Positions 41,107 to 53,245 of a stretch of 64,000 nucleotides of DNA are shown here, one piece after another. Every line of letters starts with the position of its first letter. Position 1 is the stretch's first letter. Below the pieces are notes generated by a model that saw only the letters and a program-made list of their open reading frames with translations, was not told where the DNA came from and made no database searches. Source of the stretch: Leuctra nigra (Eukaryota > Arthropoda > Insecta > Plecoptera > Leuctridae). The DNA is taken from positions 29,572,520 to 29,636,519 of the forward strand of contig OW203767.1 in the NCBI GenBank assembly GCA_934045905.1, given 5' to 3'. The position numbers and the translations under genes were made by a program.

Positions 41107-43283
41107 GGACCTGTTGCATTGTATCGGGGGAGATTGGATTTCTACTAGATTAGGCGATGACTCTTGGAGTTTAGTAATTTAAGTCGCGCAGTCATGTTAT
41201 TAGGTGATTTGGGAAAGTTTCTTCATAATTTATCTACATTTCTGTTATTTAAAGTAATGATTTCAAAATATAATGATTTATGAACACGCATTTTTATATA
41301 GGCATCGTTGTTTATCTGGAGAATCCATGGTTTTAGTTTATTTAGATATTTCGAATACAGCTTGAACCAAACTTGAAAGTAGAAGGAAAACTGCATTCTT
41401 TTTTTCATTCAATTTGAAATTAGGTCAAATATTCAAATATTAAAAAAAATCAAATAACAAATATTCAAAAATTTAATAAAAATACAATCGTTTTCAAATT
41501 TGTTTGCATCAATATGCCATGATTTCATATAGAGTGACTTGACTTCCGTATTGTCCATTCTTGCCAACTGACAGCAAATTGATTAGTAAACTAAATAGCT
41601 ATTCGAGCCTGTAAACTATTACTGTTTCTTCCGCGCGGGCGATTTCCTTGTTGTTTTTCGCCTCCCGATTGTTTCTTCTCCATCTGCTCGAGCATGGAGC
41701 ACGGTCTGCCCTGGAGCCAGAGAACTCGAACTCGACAGGCCGATGATTCGCTGACCATCTCACTTTCAGTTGTCGGAACCCGAATGTGAAACGCAAACAA
41801 GAATCAATTATCGGCGCCTTGAGACAGAAATCCTCGCTCGGAAATGTTCCTTTCTTCTTATAGCATCTAAACAGCCGGGCGACACAACATTCTAAGAGAA
41901 ATTGACACTTAATTGTATGTCCCAAGATACTTATATGTGAATCTCTTAAAATAAAGTGGCCGACACATAATTATGTTTGAAATGTTCCAATTATATTGCA
42001 CTTGTAAATAATTTGCCAACCTTAAAGGAGAAGTCAGATTTTCCAATTGTTTCTTATTGTAAACGGTACAATAATCCACTAGGTATAAACCATAATAATA
42101 TGAATCCCATCTGGTTTATAACCATCCTGTCCACCCTCCCAAAATTATTTTATTATATGCCTGCTCTCAGCAATAAAACAATCAAGCGCAATTTGTCCTG
42201 AAGATATGACCCTTCATTTGTTGCTTCTCTGTCGGTTGTATAAACAAGACCTGTGGAGCTTTCTAAGCCTTGAGACCTGGCCAACTGCCCAGCTAATGCT
42301 CTAGAGAACATCACTGCATTACTGCTGATTGCTAATAAACTGCAATAACCCATAATAACACGAATCCCGCATGAGATCGTAAAACATGATGTTTCCAGGC
42401 CGGGAGTTGTGAAAAACTTAGCTTCCTATACGTCAAGTCATCGTGGTCGATGATTGCCGGATGATTCGCCTGCGGAAGATTCGCCTGACCCTCGATTATA
42501 CCTGTCGAATGAGAGGTTGGAAGATTCGCCTGCATGGGTTCAGGTTATCAGAAGGGTACACGGAAGATTCGCCTGACCCTCTAATATACCTGTCTAATGA
42601 TAGGTTGGAAGATTCGCCTGCTAGGGGATGTGAATCGGAAATGAAAATTAGGGGTCAGTTAGGGTGCACAAAATGGTCTGAAACGTGTCAGTTACGCGCA
42701 TTGTTGGCGGGATATTTCAAACATGATGAGATCGTTTGATTTTGGTACTTTATTATAGACAAATTTTAATGGAACATATTTTGGGTGAACTACTGTATTG
42801 AAGTATTAATAATACAATACAGAAAATATTTATCAATTATTTTTAATAAACACATACCAAACTGCTCAATAAATTATAATTATATATAATCATAAAATTT
42901 ATGACAATTCTTTGAACTTTTACGTTAACATCTTTATTATTCGATAGTGATGCAAATACAATACAATGCAATACCTGGGTTAGTCAATTTATAATTTGTT
43001 TTCTTTCATATAATTTTTAAAACAAACGCCCTGAAGAAGTCCTGTGAAACGGGACAAAATATTGTACATACACATAATAAAAATATGTGTATAAATAAAA
43101 AAAGAAGTTAACGTAGAAGTTCAAAGAATTGTCATAAATTTAATAATTTATCGTGACCTAAGATCTGAATAAGTTGCAATATATTATCAGCAAAATTTTT
43201 AAAATATTGGAAATGGTGATGACAAAACTATAGTAGGTAATTTTGATAGATGTCTGGACTCCAGACCAGATATTTGTCTAAAG

Positions 43284-43651
43284 GGCTGAGTAGTGAGCGT
43301 GGCCTTGAAGAGTTTTTTAATCGATTTTTATCAATATCTTTTACCTATATAATTGTTAACAAAATAAGGCTTTGTACTCGTCTTCAGAACTGTTCAATTA
43401 AAATAATTTCATAGCTTGGAATAAGTTATTAGTTTTATTTTGTCCAACAGATGTTTAGTACCATAATTTACTCATTTTCGGGTACTAAACATCAGTAGGA
43501 CAAAGTAAATCTAATAAACCATTTCAAGCAATGAAATTATTTTCATTGAACAGTTCTAAAGACGCGTACAAAACCTTATTTTGTTAACAATTACATTATT
43601 AAAAGATATTAATAAAAATCGATTAAAAAACTCTTCAAGGTCAAACTCACT
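43284..43651. mobile_element. Nested foldback, GGCTGAGTAGTGAG family, copy 1
   Basis: The left end is GGGCTGAGTAGTGAGCGTGG and the interior mirrors itself: gttttttaatcgattttta, ttgttaacaaaataagg and cagaactgttcaatt are matched by their complements towards 43651. The centre lies near 43465. Its right end runs directly into copy 2. Confidence 0.82.
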
Positions 43652-44239
43652 CGGCTGGGTAGTGAGTTTGACCTTGAAGAGTTTTTTAATCGATTTTTAT
43701 CAATATCTTTTTCCAGTGCAATTGTTAACAAAATAGGGCTATGGACGTGAATTCAGAACAGTTCAATGAAAATAATTTCATAGCTTGGAATAAGTTATTA
43801 GTTTTATTTTGTCCAGGAGCCCAAGTCTTGAAAAAAGCGTTTTGAAACCGTCTGGCGTTTTCATTGATCAAAACGTAAAAATGTTGAAGGCTAAGGTATA
43901 GTCGTCAACTTTTTTACGTTTTGATCAATGAAAACGCCAAACGGTTTCAAAACGCTTTTTTCAAGACTTGGGCTCCAGCAGGTGTTTAGAACCCGAAAAT
44001 ACATTTTGCTGGACAAAATAAAACTAATAACTTATTCCAAGCTATGAAATTATTTTCGGGTTCTAAACGCCTGCTGGACAAAATAAAACTAATAAATTAT
44101 TCCAAGCTATGAAATTATTTTCATTGAACTGTTCTGAATTCACGTCCATAGCCCTATTTTGTTAACAATTGCACTGGAAAAAGATATTGATAAAAATCGA
44201 TTAAAAAAACTCGTCAAGGTCAAACTCACTACCCAGCCG
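43652..44239. mobile_element. Nested foldback, GGCTGGGTAGTGAG family, copy 2
   Basis: The ends CGGCTGGGTAGTGAGTTTGA and, on the other strand, CGGCTGGGTAGTGAGTTTGA are identical, with arms of about 165 bp each side. Its centre has been invaded by a third foldback (43817-43975) and includes a short direct duplication (gctggacaaaataaaacta occurs twice, near 44010 and 44075). Confidence 0.88.
43817..43975. mobile_element. Innermost foldback, GAGCCCAAGTCTTG ends
   Basis: The ends GAGCCCAAGTCTTGAAAAAA are exact inverted repeats for about 70 bp. CAG flanks both sides (43814-43816 and 43976-43978). The sister foldback at 43284 has the uninterrupted site (gtccaacagatgttta), confirming insertion. A 3-bp duplication is seen in several DNA transposon classes, so the class stays open. 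Confidence 0.87.
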
Positions 44240-45272
44240 TCTTAACACTGAACATCAAATAATATCGAAGATTAAAATATTATGTTTGGACTTCACTACC
44301 TACTATACTTCAGTGGATCCATACATTTCAACATATTTCCTGTCAATCATTTATCAATCTTCAACTTCATACAATATATCAGATAATTTCAGGTTTATTT
44401 CACAATTAACCTTGAAAAGATCATGGTTTTCGAATTACATCAGAATTCTGGATTCATCAGTTTTAAAATTATATAGATAGACTATTTAAATATCAACATT
44501 TCCGATCATTGTAAAATATGTTTGGATAATATATAATTATTAATCTGTACATCAGTGGTAGAAGGTCCGAAGTCCATTTCAATAATTATTCTTGATTGGA
44601 TTTTTACAAAACCAGTAATTATGCCTTCATTCAATCATAACTTAGTTATGTGCCAGAGTCATTACTTCAATAACCTAACCATATAGACCTCGAGACCTCG
44701 ATAGACCTCGACAAAAGTATAAGAGAAAATGGACTTAGGCCATTCTGCCTCGTATTTATAGAATTAATTGTACAGTTGTGTAGTAATTATTAATGAACAA
44801 CATTGGTAAAGGACTTTGAAAGGAATACTATGTTTATCGACCAAATAAATGCTTTACTTTTATTCCATAAAAGTTATTTTCTAACTCCTAGAATGCATTA
44901 AATTTGTTCGACTAAAATTTTAGAAGTACCAAAATCAAACGATCTCATCATGTTTGAAATATCCCGCCAACAATGCGCGTAACTGACACGTTTCAGACCA
45001 TTTTGTGCACCCTGACTGACCCCTAATTTTCATTTCCGATTCACATCCCCTAGCAGGCGAATCTTCCAACCTATCATTAGACAGGTATATTAGAGGGTCA
45101 GGCGAATCTTCCAAGTTGTGTTGGAAGATTCGCCTGACCCTTCCTGTAAGGCGAATCTTCCGTGTACCCTTCTGTTTACCTGAACCCATGCAGGCGAATC
45201 TTCCAACCTCTCATTCGACAGGTATAATCGAGGGTCAGGCGAATCTTCCGCAGGCGAATCTTCCGCCGACCT

Positions 45273-46788
45273 GGTCGATTGTGGTGCGTTTCTGTATTCC
45301 GCCATAAGACCCGTTGTGGTAGCCATATAATCAGTGCATTCCTTTTCACACCAGTTGGTACGACAGCTTTCCATACCAGATTGATTTAAAAAAAAAATTA
45401 GGTTCTCGTAATTTGTAAAAAGTAAGTCCATAATTTGGCCAAGAGTTGTAACCAGTCAAATGAATTAAAAAGATCAGTCTACTTGATGGGTGGGTTGGAA
45501 GCATCAGTAACTTTTTTTTTTAAATCATATCCGAACTTGCAGATCCTGTAACGGACAACTATAAACTCAAATTTAAACACCCAACAAAACATAAAACGGT
45601 ATTCAAAAGAAAAAGCTTGGCTGAAAAAGGGTTGATAGCATCATCCGATAAAGTCTATGCTTTAACTCATCATCTAACTCTAGTAGGTGAGCTCTGGTTT
45701 CATTGTTAATAACAAGGATTGATATTTGATTGTCAAAGAAACTGACAAGCAGCCAATTCGTTTTACCGTTTTATGATTTGTTGAATGTACTAATACCAAA
45801 AGACTGTAGGTATGTTATAGTAAGCAATTGATCGCCGGAATGAATGATCTATATTCTACAATTGCTGATGTTGTACCTCGTCTCCCGTCAGCAGCAACTA
45901 AATGAGAGGTGGAACTATCACTGGTTAGGCAGTAATATTCTTCTACCATGACTGTCACCTATGTCTACTGGCCATGCATGCGGAAGGTGACGCTTGCGTG
46001 GGTGCCAGGTTCGAGCCCCGGTGCTGCATGCACATGGCCGCTTGCCAGATAGCTTGACCCGATACATCAGGGAGACCAAACAATCACACTGCTTCTTGGC
46101 AGCCATTCGGTTCCGAGCTGCAACCCATTAGGAACATTCATTAAATGTAAGCTTACAACTTTTTCAACGAAGTTGGGACGAAATTATTTTTTATTTTCAC
46201 TACTGTGTTTCGGTTTTGAATTAACTTATCAGGATATTCTTAAAAATATATTTATTTGCAGTCGTTAATTCTAAAAATGTTTTCATTTGTGGTTGGGAAA
46301 TGGGAAGATGTTGAAGGGGACGCCAATGGGTTACGTCAAGGAAGACCAAAAGTTACACAAGAGGTTAATGACTTGAGATTCCGCGCCCATCCGATTATTT
46401 ATGTGGATATTTTTTATATTTTAAATGTTTTAATTAAAAACAAAAACTTAATTGTAAACATGCTTTTTTGTATATATTTTTCGTGATTAACGAGTAGGTA
46501 TACGTAATGTTTTTCAACGATTGTTTATGATTATGAAATAAAAGATATTTAAGAAAGTACTCGATGATAAGAATACGCAATATTCATCCACATACATTTT
46601 CCAATTACAACATTTGTACTTACATTTGTAATTGTAAGTATTCATCTGAGAAAAGTTTTTGTAGTGTAAACATTTGCCCTCATACTTATCAGATTGTGCC
46701 GCCATGCCATGTTAAAGATGCCAATAGTGTCTAAGATTCATCTTATGTCAGGATGAGAGGTCCTGACACGGTACTTGTGCGTGGGAAC
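45273..46788. other. Stretch without recognised gene
   Basis: AT-rich, with a box-B-like ggttcgagccccgg at about 46009-46022 preceded by tgacgcttgcgtgggtgcc, which may be the degenerate head of a SINE. Nothing else can be supported. Confidence 0.45.
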
Positions 46789-48731
46789 CGCTGTGAATGC
46801 CATGGAAATGTGTTCTGATCACAAGGAGCAACAAGTGATGTCAACCACGTATCATCGCTGTGAATGCCATGGAAATGTGTTCTGATCACAAGGAGCAACA
46901 AGTGATGTCAACCACGTATCATCGCTGTGAATGCCATGGAAATGTGTTCTGATCACAAGGAGCAACAAGTGATGTCAACCACGTATCATCGCTGTGAATG
47001 CCATGGAAATGTGTTCTGATCACAAGGAGCAACAAGTGATGTCAACCACGTATCATCGCTGTGAATGCCATGGAAATGTGTTCTGATCACAAGGAGCAAC
47101 AAGTGATGTCAACCACGTATCATCGCTGTGAATGCCATGGAAATGTGTTCTGATCACAAGGAGCAACAAGTGATGTCAACCACGTATCATCGCTGTGAAT
47201 GCCATGGAAATGTGTTCTGATCACAAGGAGCAACAAGTGATGTCAACCACGTATCATCGCTGTGAATGCCATGGAAATGTGTTCTGATCACAAGGAGCAA
47301 CAAGTGATGTCAACCACGTATCATCGCTGTGAATGCCATGGAAATGTGTTCTGATCACAAGGAGCAACAAGTGATGTCAACCACGTATCATCGCTGTGAA
47401 TGCCATGGAAATGTGTTCTGATCACAAGGAGCAACAAGTGATGTCAACCACGTATCATCGCTGTGAATGCCATGGAAATGTGTTCTGATCACAAGGAGCA
47501 ACAAGTGATGTCAACCACGTATCATCGCTGTGAATGCCATGGAAATGTGTTCTGATCACAAGGAGCAACAAGTGATGTCAACCACGTATCATCGCTGTGA
47601 ATGCCATGGAAATGTGTTCTGATCACAAGGAGCAACAAGTGATGTCAACCACGTATCATCGCTGTGAATGCCATGGAAATGTGTTCTGATCACAAGGAGC
47701 AACAAGTGATGTCAACCACGTATCACCGCTGTGAATGCCATGGAAATGTGTTCTGATCACAAGGAGCAACAAGTGATGTCAACCACGTATCATCGCTGTG
47801 AATGCCATGGAAATGTGTTCTGATCACAAGGAGCAACAAGTGATGTCAACCACGTATCACCGCTGTGAATGCCATGGAAATGTGTTCTGATCACAAGGAG
47901 CAACAAGTGATGTCAACCACGTATCACCGCTGTGAATGCCATGGAAATGTGTTCTGATCACAAGGAGCAACAAGTGATGTCAACCACGTATCACCGCTGT
48001 GAATGCCATGGAAATGTGTTCTGATCACAAGGAGCAACAAGTGATGTCAACCACGTATCATCGCTGTGAATGCCATGGAAATGTGTTCTGATCACAAGGA
48101 GCAACAAGTGATGTCAACCACGTATCACCGCTGTGAATGCCATGGAAATGTGTTCTGATCACAAGGAGCAACAAGTGATGTCAACCACGTATCATCGCTG
48201 TGAATGCCATGGAAATGTGTTCTGATCACAAGGAGCAACAAGTGATGTCAACCACGTATCATCGCTGTGAATGCCATGGAAATGTGTTATGATCACAAGG
48301 AGCAACAAGTGATGTCAACCACGTATCACCGCTGTGAATGCCATGGAAATGTGTTCTGATCACAAGGAGCAACAAGTGATGTCAACCACGTATCATCGCT
48401 GTGAATGCCATGGAAATGTGTTCTGATCACAAGGAGCAACAAGTGATGTCAACCACGTATCATCGCTGTGAATGCCATGGAAATGTGTTCTGATCACAAG
48501 GAGCAACAAGTGATGTCAACCACGTATCATCGCTGTGAATGCCATGGAAATGTGTTCTGATCACAAGGAGCAACAAGTGATGTCAACCACGTATCATCGC
48601 TGTGAATGCCATGGAAATGTGTTCTGATCACAAGGAGCAACAAGTGATGTCAACCACGTATCATCGCTGTGAATGCCATGGAAATGTGTTCTGATCACAA
48701 GGAGCAACAAGTGATGTCAACCACGTATCAT
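46789..48731. repeat. 67-bp satellite array, 29 copies, highly uniform
   Basis: The unit starts cgctgtgaatgccatggaaa and ends accacgtatcat; 29 units fit 46789-48731 exactly. The only differences I see are atcaTcgc/atcaCcgc at the unit junction in a minority of copies and one ttCtg to ttAtg change near 48289. Such uniformity points to recent expansion or ongoing homogenisation. Confidence 0.96.
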
Positions 48732-48796
48732 CGCCAGATGAGCCACTTGTCTTCCCACTTGCGATGTTTACACGCGATGTGCTTCAGAAGACTTCA

Positions 48797-49050
48797 GGTG
48801 GCTGAAGTAAACATTGGAGAGATAGTTCCTTAATATCGCTTTACCTTTTCAACCATTCAAGATATGAAATAGCTAAGTTTTTAGTCATATTAACACCATC
48901 CTATAAAAACAATATTTGTGCCCAAACTCGTAGAAAATCTGTAAAAAATAGTGAAATTTCTGATTTTCTAGGGTTTTGTACAGTAAATTGATTGGTACCA
49001 AAATCAAGATGATGAAATATTATCTCCAATATTTACTTTGAGTGCAGACG
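48797..49050. mobile_element. MITE related to 36791-37210
   Basis: The left side has gaagtaaacattggagagat and the right side, on the other strand, cactcaaagtaaatattgga. The interior word aacaatatttgtgcccaaac and gaaaatctg occur in both relatives. Boundaries are approximate. Confidence 0.6.
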
Positions 49051-49611
49051 ACTCTTAACGCGTTGATAAGCGAGCCTTGGAAATGCATGGGTGACCTTGA
49101 CTAAGCGTTTCTTTCTGATTGTCCGTCAGCAAGGCGGAGTGTAAACTGTAATAAATTTTTTGTGACACCAAGAAACCGATCTTGCTAGAAATCAATTAGG
49201 TAAATGGGATGTTTGCCAAAATATTGGCCTGGTCCGTTATACTTCGTTTGCTCAGAAATCCGAAAATAAAACCACAAAGACATACCTTATTTACAATGCG
49301 AGATATCAATATTTCATGATTCGATCTGTTGGCATTTGAATAATAATGTGTACATACAACGTTTATGGTCAGACTCTAGCCAAGGTTAATATAATTACAT
49401 TATACCTTCTTCATACCTTGACGTCGAATGTGACCATAAAAGTAGAGTGGATAATTTCGTGTTAATAAATATAAATTCGACTCTTGAAATAGATAATGAT
49501 TACGAAACAAATAATTTAAATTTTACTCATGACTCAATAAGTAGTTACGACACATACTAAATAAGTTATATGGTTCAAAGATGAAAGGAAAATAAATCGG
49601 GAAAAAATCAC

Positions 49612-49743
49612 CTGGGGTGCGATCACATAAAATGAGAACGTGACAGCAGCCTCCTCGGGTGAGATGAGACTGTCACTTGTCTGTCTTGTCACTGTCTTGT
49701 CACTGTGACAAGAAAGTTGTAATTTTATGTGATCGCACCCCAG
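49612..49743. mobile_element. Short MITE with CTGGGGTGCGATCACATAAA ends
   Basis: The ends CTGGGGTGCGATCACATAAA are exact inverted repeats of about 22 bp over a 132-bp element. The centre holds gtcttgtcact repeats. No coding sequence. Confidence 0.85.
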
Positions 49744-49849
49744 ATTTAACTTCGGGGTACTGACCACTCTCAAGAAGGTCTTTATTGCTTTTGCAATGCT
49801 GAATTCAGAACTCACAGAAAGCACAATTCTTTGTCGTACGATAATCGGT

Positions 49850-50877
49850 GGTTAATTTGGGGGCGGACGAGGGCGTACGCGTTCCCTCACTCTTTTTTCA
49901 GAGTTGACGCCGCCGTCCACCCACGTATTTTTCAAGGAAGCAAAAATTAGCTTTAAATTGTGCACAAATTGCGTAGAAAGGCACAAATTTGTTCCTGAAT
50001 TCAACATTTTCCCGGGGCTGTGCGCCCCGAACCCGCATTGTTTTGGGGGCCCTCCCCCCCAAATGACCCATTGTTTTCGTAGGCAAATATGTTTCCCCTG
50101 ACAATCTCCGAGCGTCCGCCCACTTATTATTTTACACCCTAACCACTGACGTTAATCTACTTGTGTAAAGTGTACACGGGACGAAATCTATTAATTCTGT
50201 GCTCAGTGCATCACATATTTTTGGAGCCGGTCTAATTAAATTTCAACAAGAAACCCAAACTTTCGCTAAGTTCGTCATCCCAAGTGTTGAGAAAAGTATA
50301 GGGTCATGCTGGTGACCACTCTCTCCCTGGTGGTTGACCGATGAAAGCAATTGATCGATGCATCACGGCCGATATGATCGATTAGTAGGTCGCATCATCA
50401 TGTGTTCTATTCGCGTCGTGTACTGTGTAACCTACTTGCGAGCAATGTCAAGTTGAACCGGTGCGCAGGGTGTCTTCAACCTGTTGCTACTTGCAGTTGC
50501 AATTACATGAGGAAACGCTCTGTGTAACGCGTTGATGAGCGAGTAGATCTTGAATCATCTAGAAGACAACATGCTTCAATTAGGAGCAGTGATAACTTTG
50601 TCTTGCAATTTCTTCGGATGAATTTGACAATTTCAAAACAAGCATAAAATATCCGTAAAATGTCAGTAATTCTGATAGATTTTTCTGAACATTGTTATAA
50701 ACACTGAACTGAATCTGAAGACGCCTCCTTCTCATGATTATACTCGTAAATACTAAATCATGTTAAAAAGCAAACTGAATGGTGGTCCCCACTAATTGGA
50801 CCCCGCTGAATTCAATAAGTGAATTTGGCACTTCGAAATCCGACTCTTTCTACCCTTAAACTTAAAAAGAACTCAAA
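49850..50877. other. Stretch with transposon-like fragments, no gene
   Basis: Contains a hairpin ggggctgtgcgccccgaacc (about 50013), of a kind also seen at about 11330, and at 50511-50544 the reversed 3' end of the GAGCGAGCG...CTAG family (aacgctctgtgtaacgcgtt then gatgagcgag). A shorter trace of the same end is at 49056-49075. No reading frame with a recognisable domain. Confidence 0.5.
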
Positions 50878-52334
50878 TAGCCCAGGAGTTTTAGGTTTTA
50901 ACCTACAAATAAATAAAGTAAATCTGAAAATTGGCATATATGTCCTATTTGATGTCCCGAATAACATACTTAAAATCCCCAACTTTCCTCTGCCGGCGTC
51001 ATCGATTTTTTGGTGCAAGAAGGGCGGAAGTCACATAAATCACTAAAATCCACACAATTTCCACAAATTTGCACGGATTTCGACCAGGTTGGTTTTAAAA
51101 TGATCCTAAAAACATGTTGAACCATGTTTAGTGGTATTAGTGCATTTAGTAAAGTGTTGTTGGCAGTAGGCGTGGCTTAAGTGCCCTCAAAATGCAAATA
51201 AATTAGAAAAGTGTTTTTTTCGTCCACTTTGGACGCGATGAATAAATTCAAATAATTGGTACACACGTCCTACTGTATGTCTGAAATAACATATTCCAAT
51301 TCCCCTACTCTTCTCTGCCAGCATCATCGATTTTTTGGTGCAACAAGGCCGTAAGTCACATAAAATACTGAAAAGCGTAAAGAACACATAGGTAACAAAA
51401 AGTAAACAAAGGAATAAAGTAGATCTGAAAATTGGCAAATATGTCCTATTTGATGTCCCGAATATTATATTTAAATTCCCCTATACTCTCCTCTGCCGGC
51501 GCCATCGATTTTTTGGTGCAAGAAAGGCGTAAGTCACATTAAATACTGACAAACCGTAAAGAACACAAACAAAAAGTAAAAAAATAATAAAGTAAATCTG
51601 AAAATTTGCAAATATGTCCTATTTGATGTCCCGAATAACATACATAAATTCCCTTACTACCCTCTGCCGGCGTCATCGATTTTTTGGTGCAAGAAGGGCG
51701 GAAGTCACATAAAATACTAACAACCCGTAAAGAACACATAAAAAAAGTAAAAAAATAATAAAGTAAATCTGAAAATTTGCAAATATGTCCTATTTGATGT
51801 CCCGAATAACATACAAAAATTCCCCTACAATCCTATGCCGGCGTCATCGATTTTTTGGTGCAAGAAGGGCGTAAGTCACATGAATCCCCGCCTTAAAGAA
51901 CACATATTTTTAACAAAATTGCACGGATTAGAACCAGGTTGTTTTAAATTATCATGAATACATGCTGAATCACATTTGCTGGTACTGGCGCAATTCGTCA
52001 AGTATTGTTGCGAGTGGACTTCGGGTAGGAGGAGACCGCAAAATACAAATAAATTAATCTAAATATAAATGTGAGAATTTTGGTTGCGATGCATCGACTA
52101 ATTTTTGTTTTGCAAAAGCATTTATTTAGAAATGTACACTTTATAAATGATAATTAATAATTATTAATTATAGACAATACTCTGTCACTCTGTACTCTCT
52201 GTACTGCTCAGATTACTGGGGTAAAATTCCGTCTCCTATAATAAAAATAAGACGCGGTGGATATAATAATTCAGATTGCAAAAGTTTGGATATTTCATTT
52301 GATTGCATTTGACCAATCAAAGCTGTTCGGTGTC

Positions 52335-53245
52335 ATTGGCATTGATATCCACACACCGTTTGAACAACTTCGCCCCCTACAAGTACTGCAGACAAAGGAG
52401 CAAGGGAGACCAGCACTTCGGCAGGACATTTGCGTCCACACTCAGATTTGCACTTGTAAGATATGAGATGCATAAGTGTCTCTGGAGCGGGTGGCAGGTC
52501 CGTTGTAATCGGGTTCAAAGTTTGTCCCACCTGACGCCAACCCCAGTCGGTAGGACTGAGTATATTGCCCAACCACTCCCGGACCTGTTAGGCGTGACAA
52601 ATAAAGAGAAAAATTTACACTGAGTTTCAAAAAGAATAAGTACACTCGGCCAAACAAAAATTGAACGTTGACCAAATTTGAATGACTGCTGGTCATATCC
52701 AATAACCATTCAAAGCTTGTTATTATCATTGAAATGTGAGGTCACCTACTAGAGTGAGACAATGAGATCGCTTGAGACTGATTTCTGATTGTGCGATCTT
52801 ACGTGCGATCTTACGATCTTGCGAACGTTCAATTTTTGTTTGGCTAAGTGTACCTATGCATCGCGGTTGCGCATTTACAGCATACCTTTCCTTACCTGCA
52901 GATATGTCCTCAGGGAATGCTGGGAGCATGCATCAATGGTTGGAGGAAGGCTTGCTATAAAAAGATGCAGTTACTGCTTGTCACGCCACAGTACGAGCGT
53001 AAATACGTCCGAGAAGTTCATTTAAGTTGGGGAAGTTTTCTCGGCTATACCCAAAGATTTCTGACAAATTTCTCCCCAGCAGCGGTGGTCTTGTGTAATG
53101 TGGCAGCAGGGTCATTAAGGACATAAGAGATGTCTCGCAGCAGCGGCTGTTGTTCGAGAAGCATCCATGCCTCTTTCTTACCTTTCCCAAGTAGGGCAGA
53201 AGTGGTATCGCAACCTGTGATTGCATGGACGAATAACACACTTTT
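52335..53245 (-). pseudogene. Relic of transposon-associated TGCDTTSA / Cys-rich protein gene
   Basis: On the - strand, HAITGCDTTSALLGKGKKEA and DPAATLHKTTAAGEKFVRNL are followed, after frame changes and a stop, by SLPPTIDACSQHSLRTYLQ. A GT donor (caggtaagg, about 52892) and an AG acceptor (gcctaacag, about 52587) bound an intron. Then come EWLGNILSPTDWGWRQVGQT, then LPPAPETLMHLISYKCKSEC. A further one-base shift separates this from a Cys-rich end (CRSAGLPCSFVCSTCRGRSC). These motifs recur in a widespread uncharacterised family found in cnidarians and insects; TGCD resembles the XPG/FEN nuclease core. Frameshifts show it is dead. Confidence 0.72.
52643..52850. mobile_element. MITE with TA duplication and CACTYRGCCAAACAAAAA ends
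   Basis: CACTCGGCCAAACAAAAATT at the left and, on the other strand, CACTTAGCCAAACAAAAATT at the right, flanked by TA at 52641-52642 and 52851-52852, as for Tc1/mariner movers. It lies inside the intron of the gene relic, so it need not have caused the gene's decay. Confidence 0.85.

Larger units (their letters stand above)
42455..45272. mobile_element. Composite foldback element, 2.8 kb, with nested foldbacks
   Basis: Outer arms of about 300 bp (42455-42755 and 44925-45272) are inverted copies carrying several copies of GGAAGATTCGCCTG and, beyond them, the same agggtgcacaaaatggt, gcgcattgttggcggg and aaacgatctcatcatg sequence. The right arm has a small internal inversion (45109-45140). The centre contains three more foldbacks (listed separately) and a small inverted repeat at about 42880-43145. 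No gene is recognisable. Confidence 0.85.

Noticed and set aside
40796..41182. 128-codon frame spanning the G run
   Set aside because: Poly-Gly comes from a homopolymer of uncertain length and nothing else is recognisable.
41619..41660. ttcttccgcgcgggc, which reads FFRAG like the next expected myosin strand
   Set aside because: There is no AG acceptor in the right phase, the following residues (DFLVVFRLP) do not fit a converter or IQ region, and the local base composition lacks the GC-rich character of the true exons.
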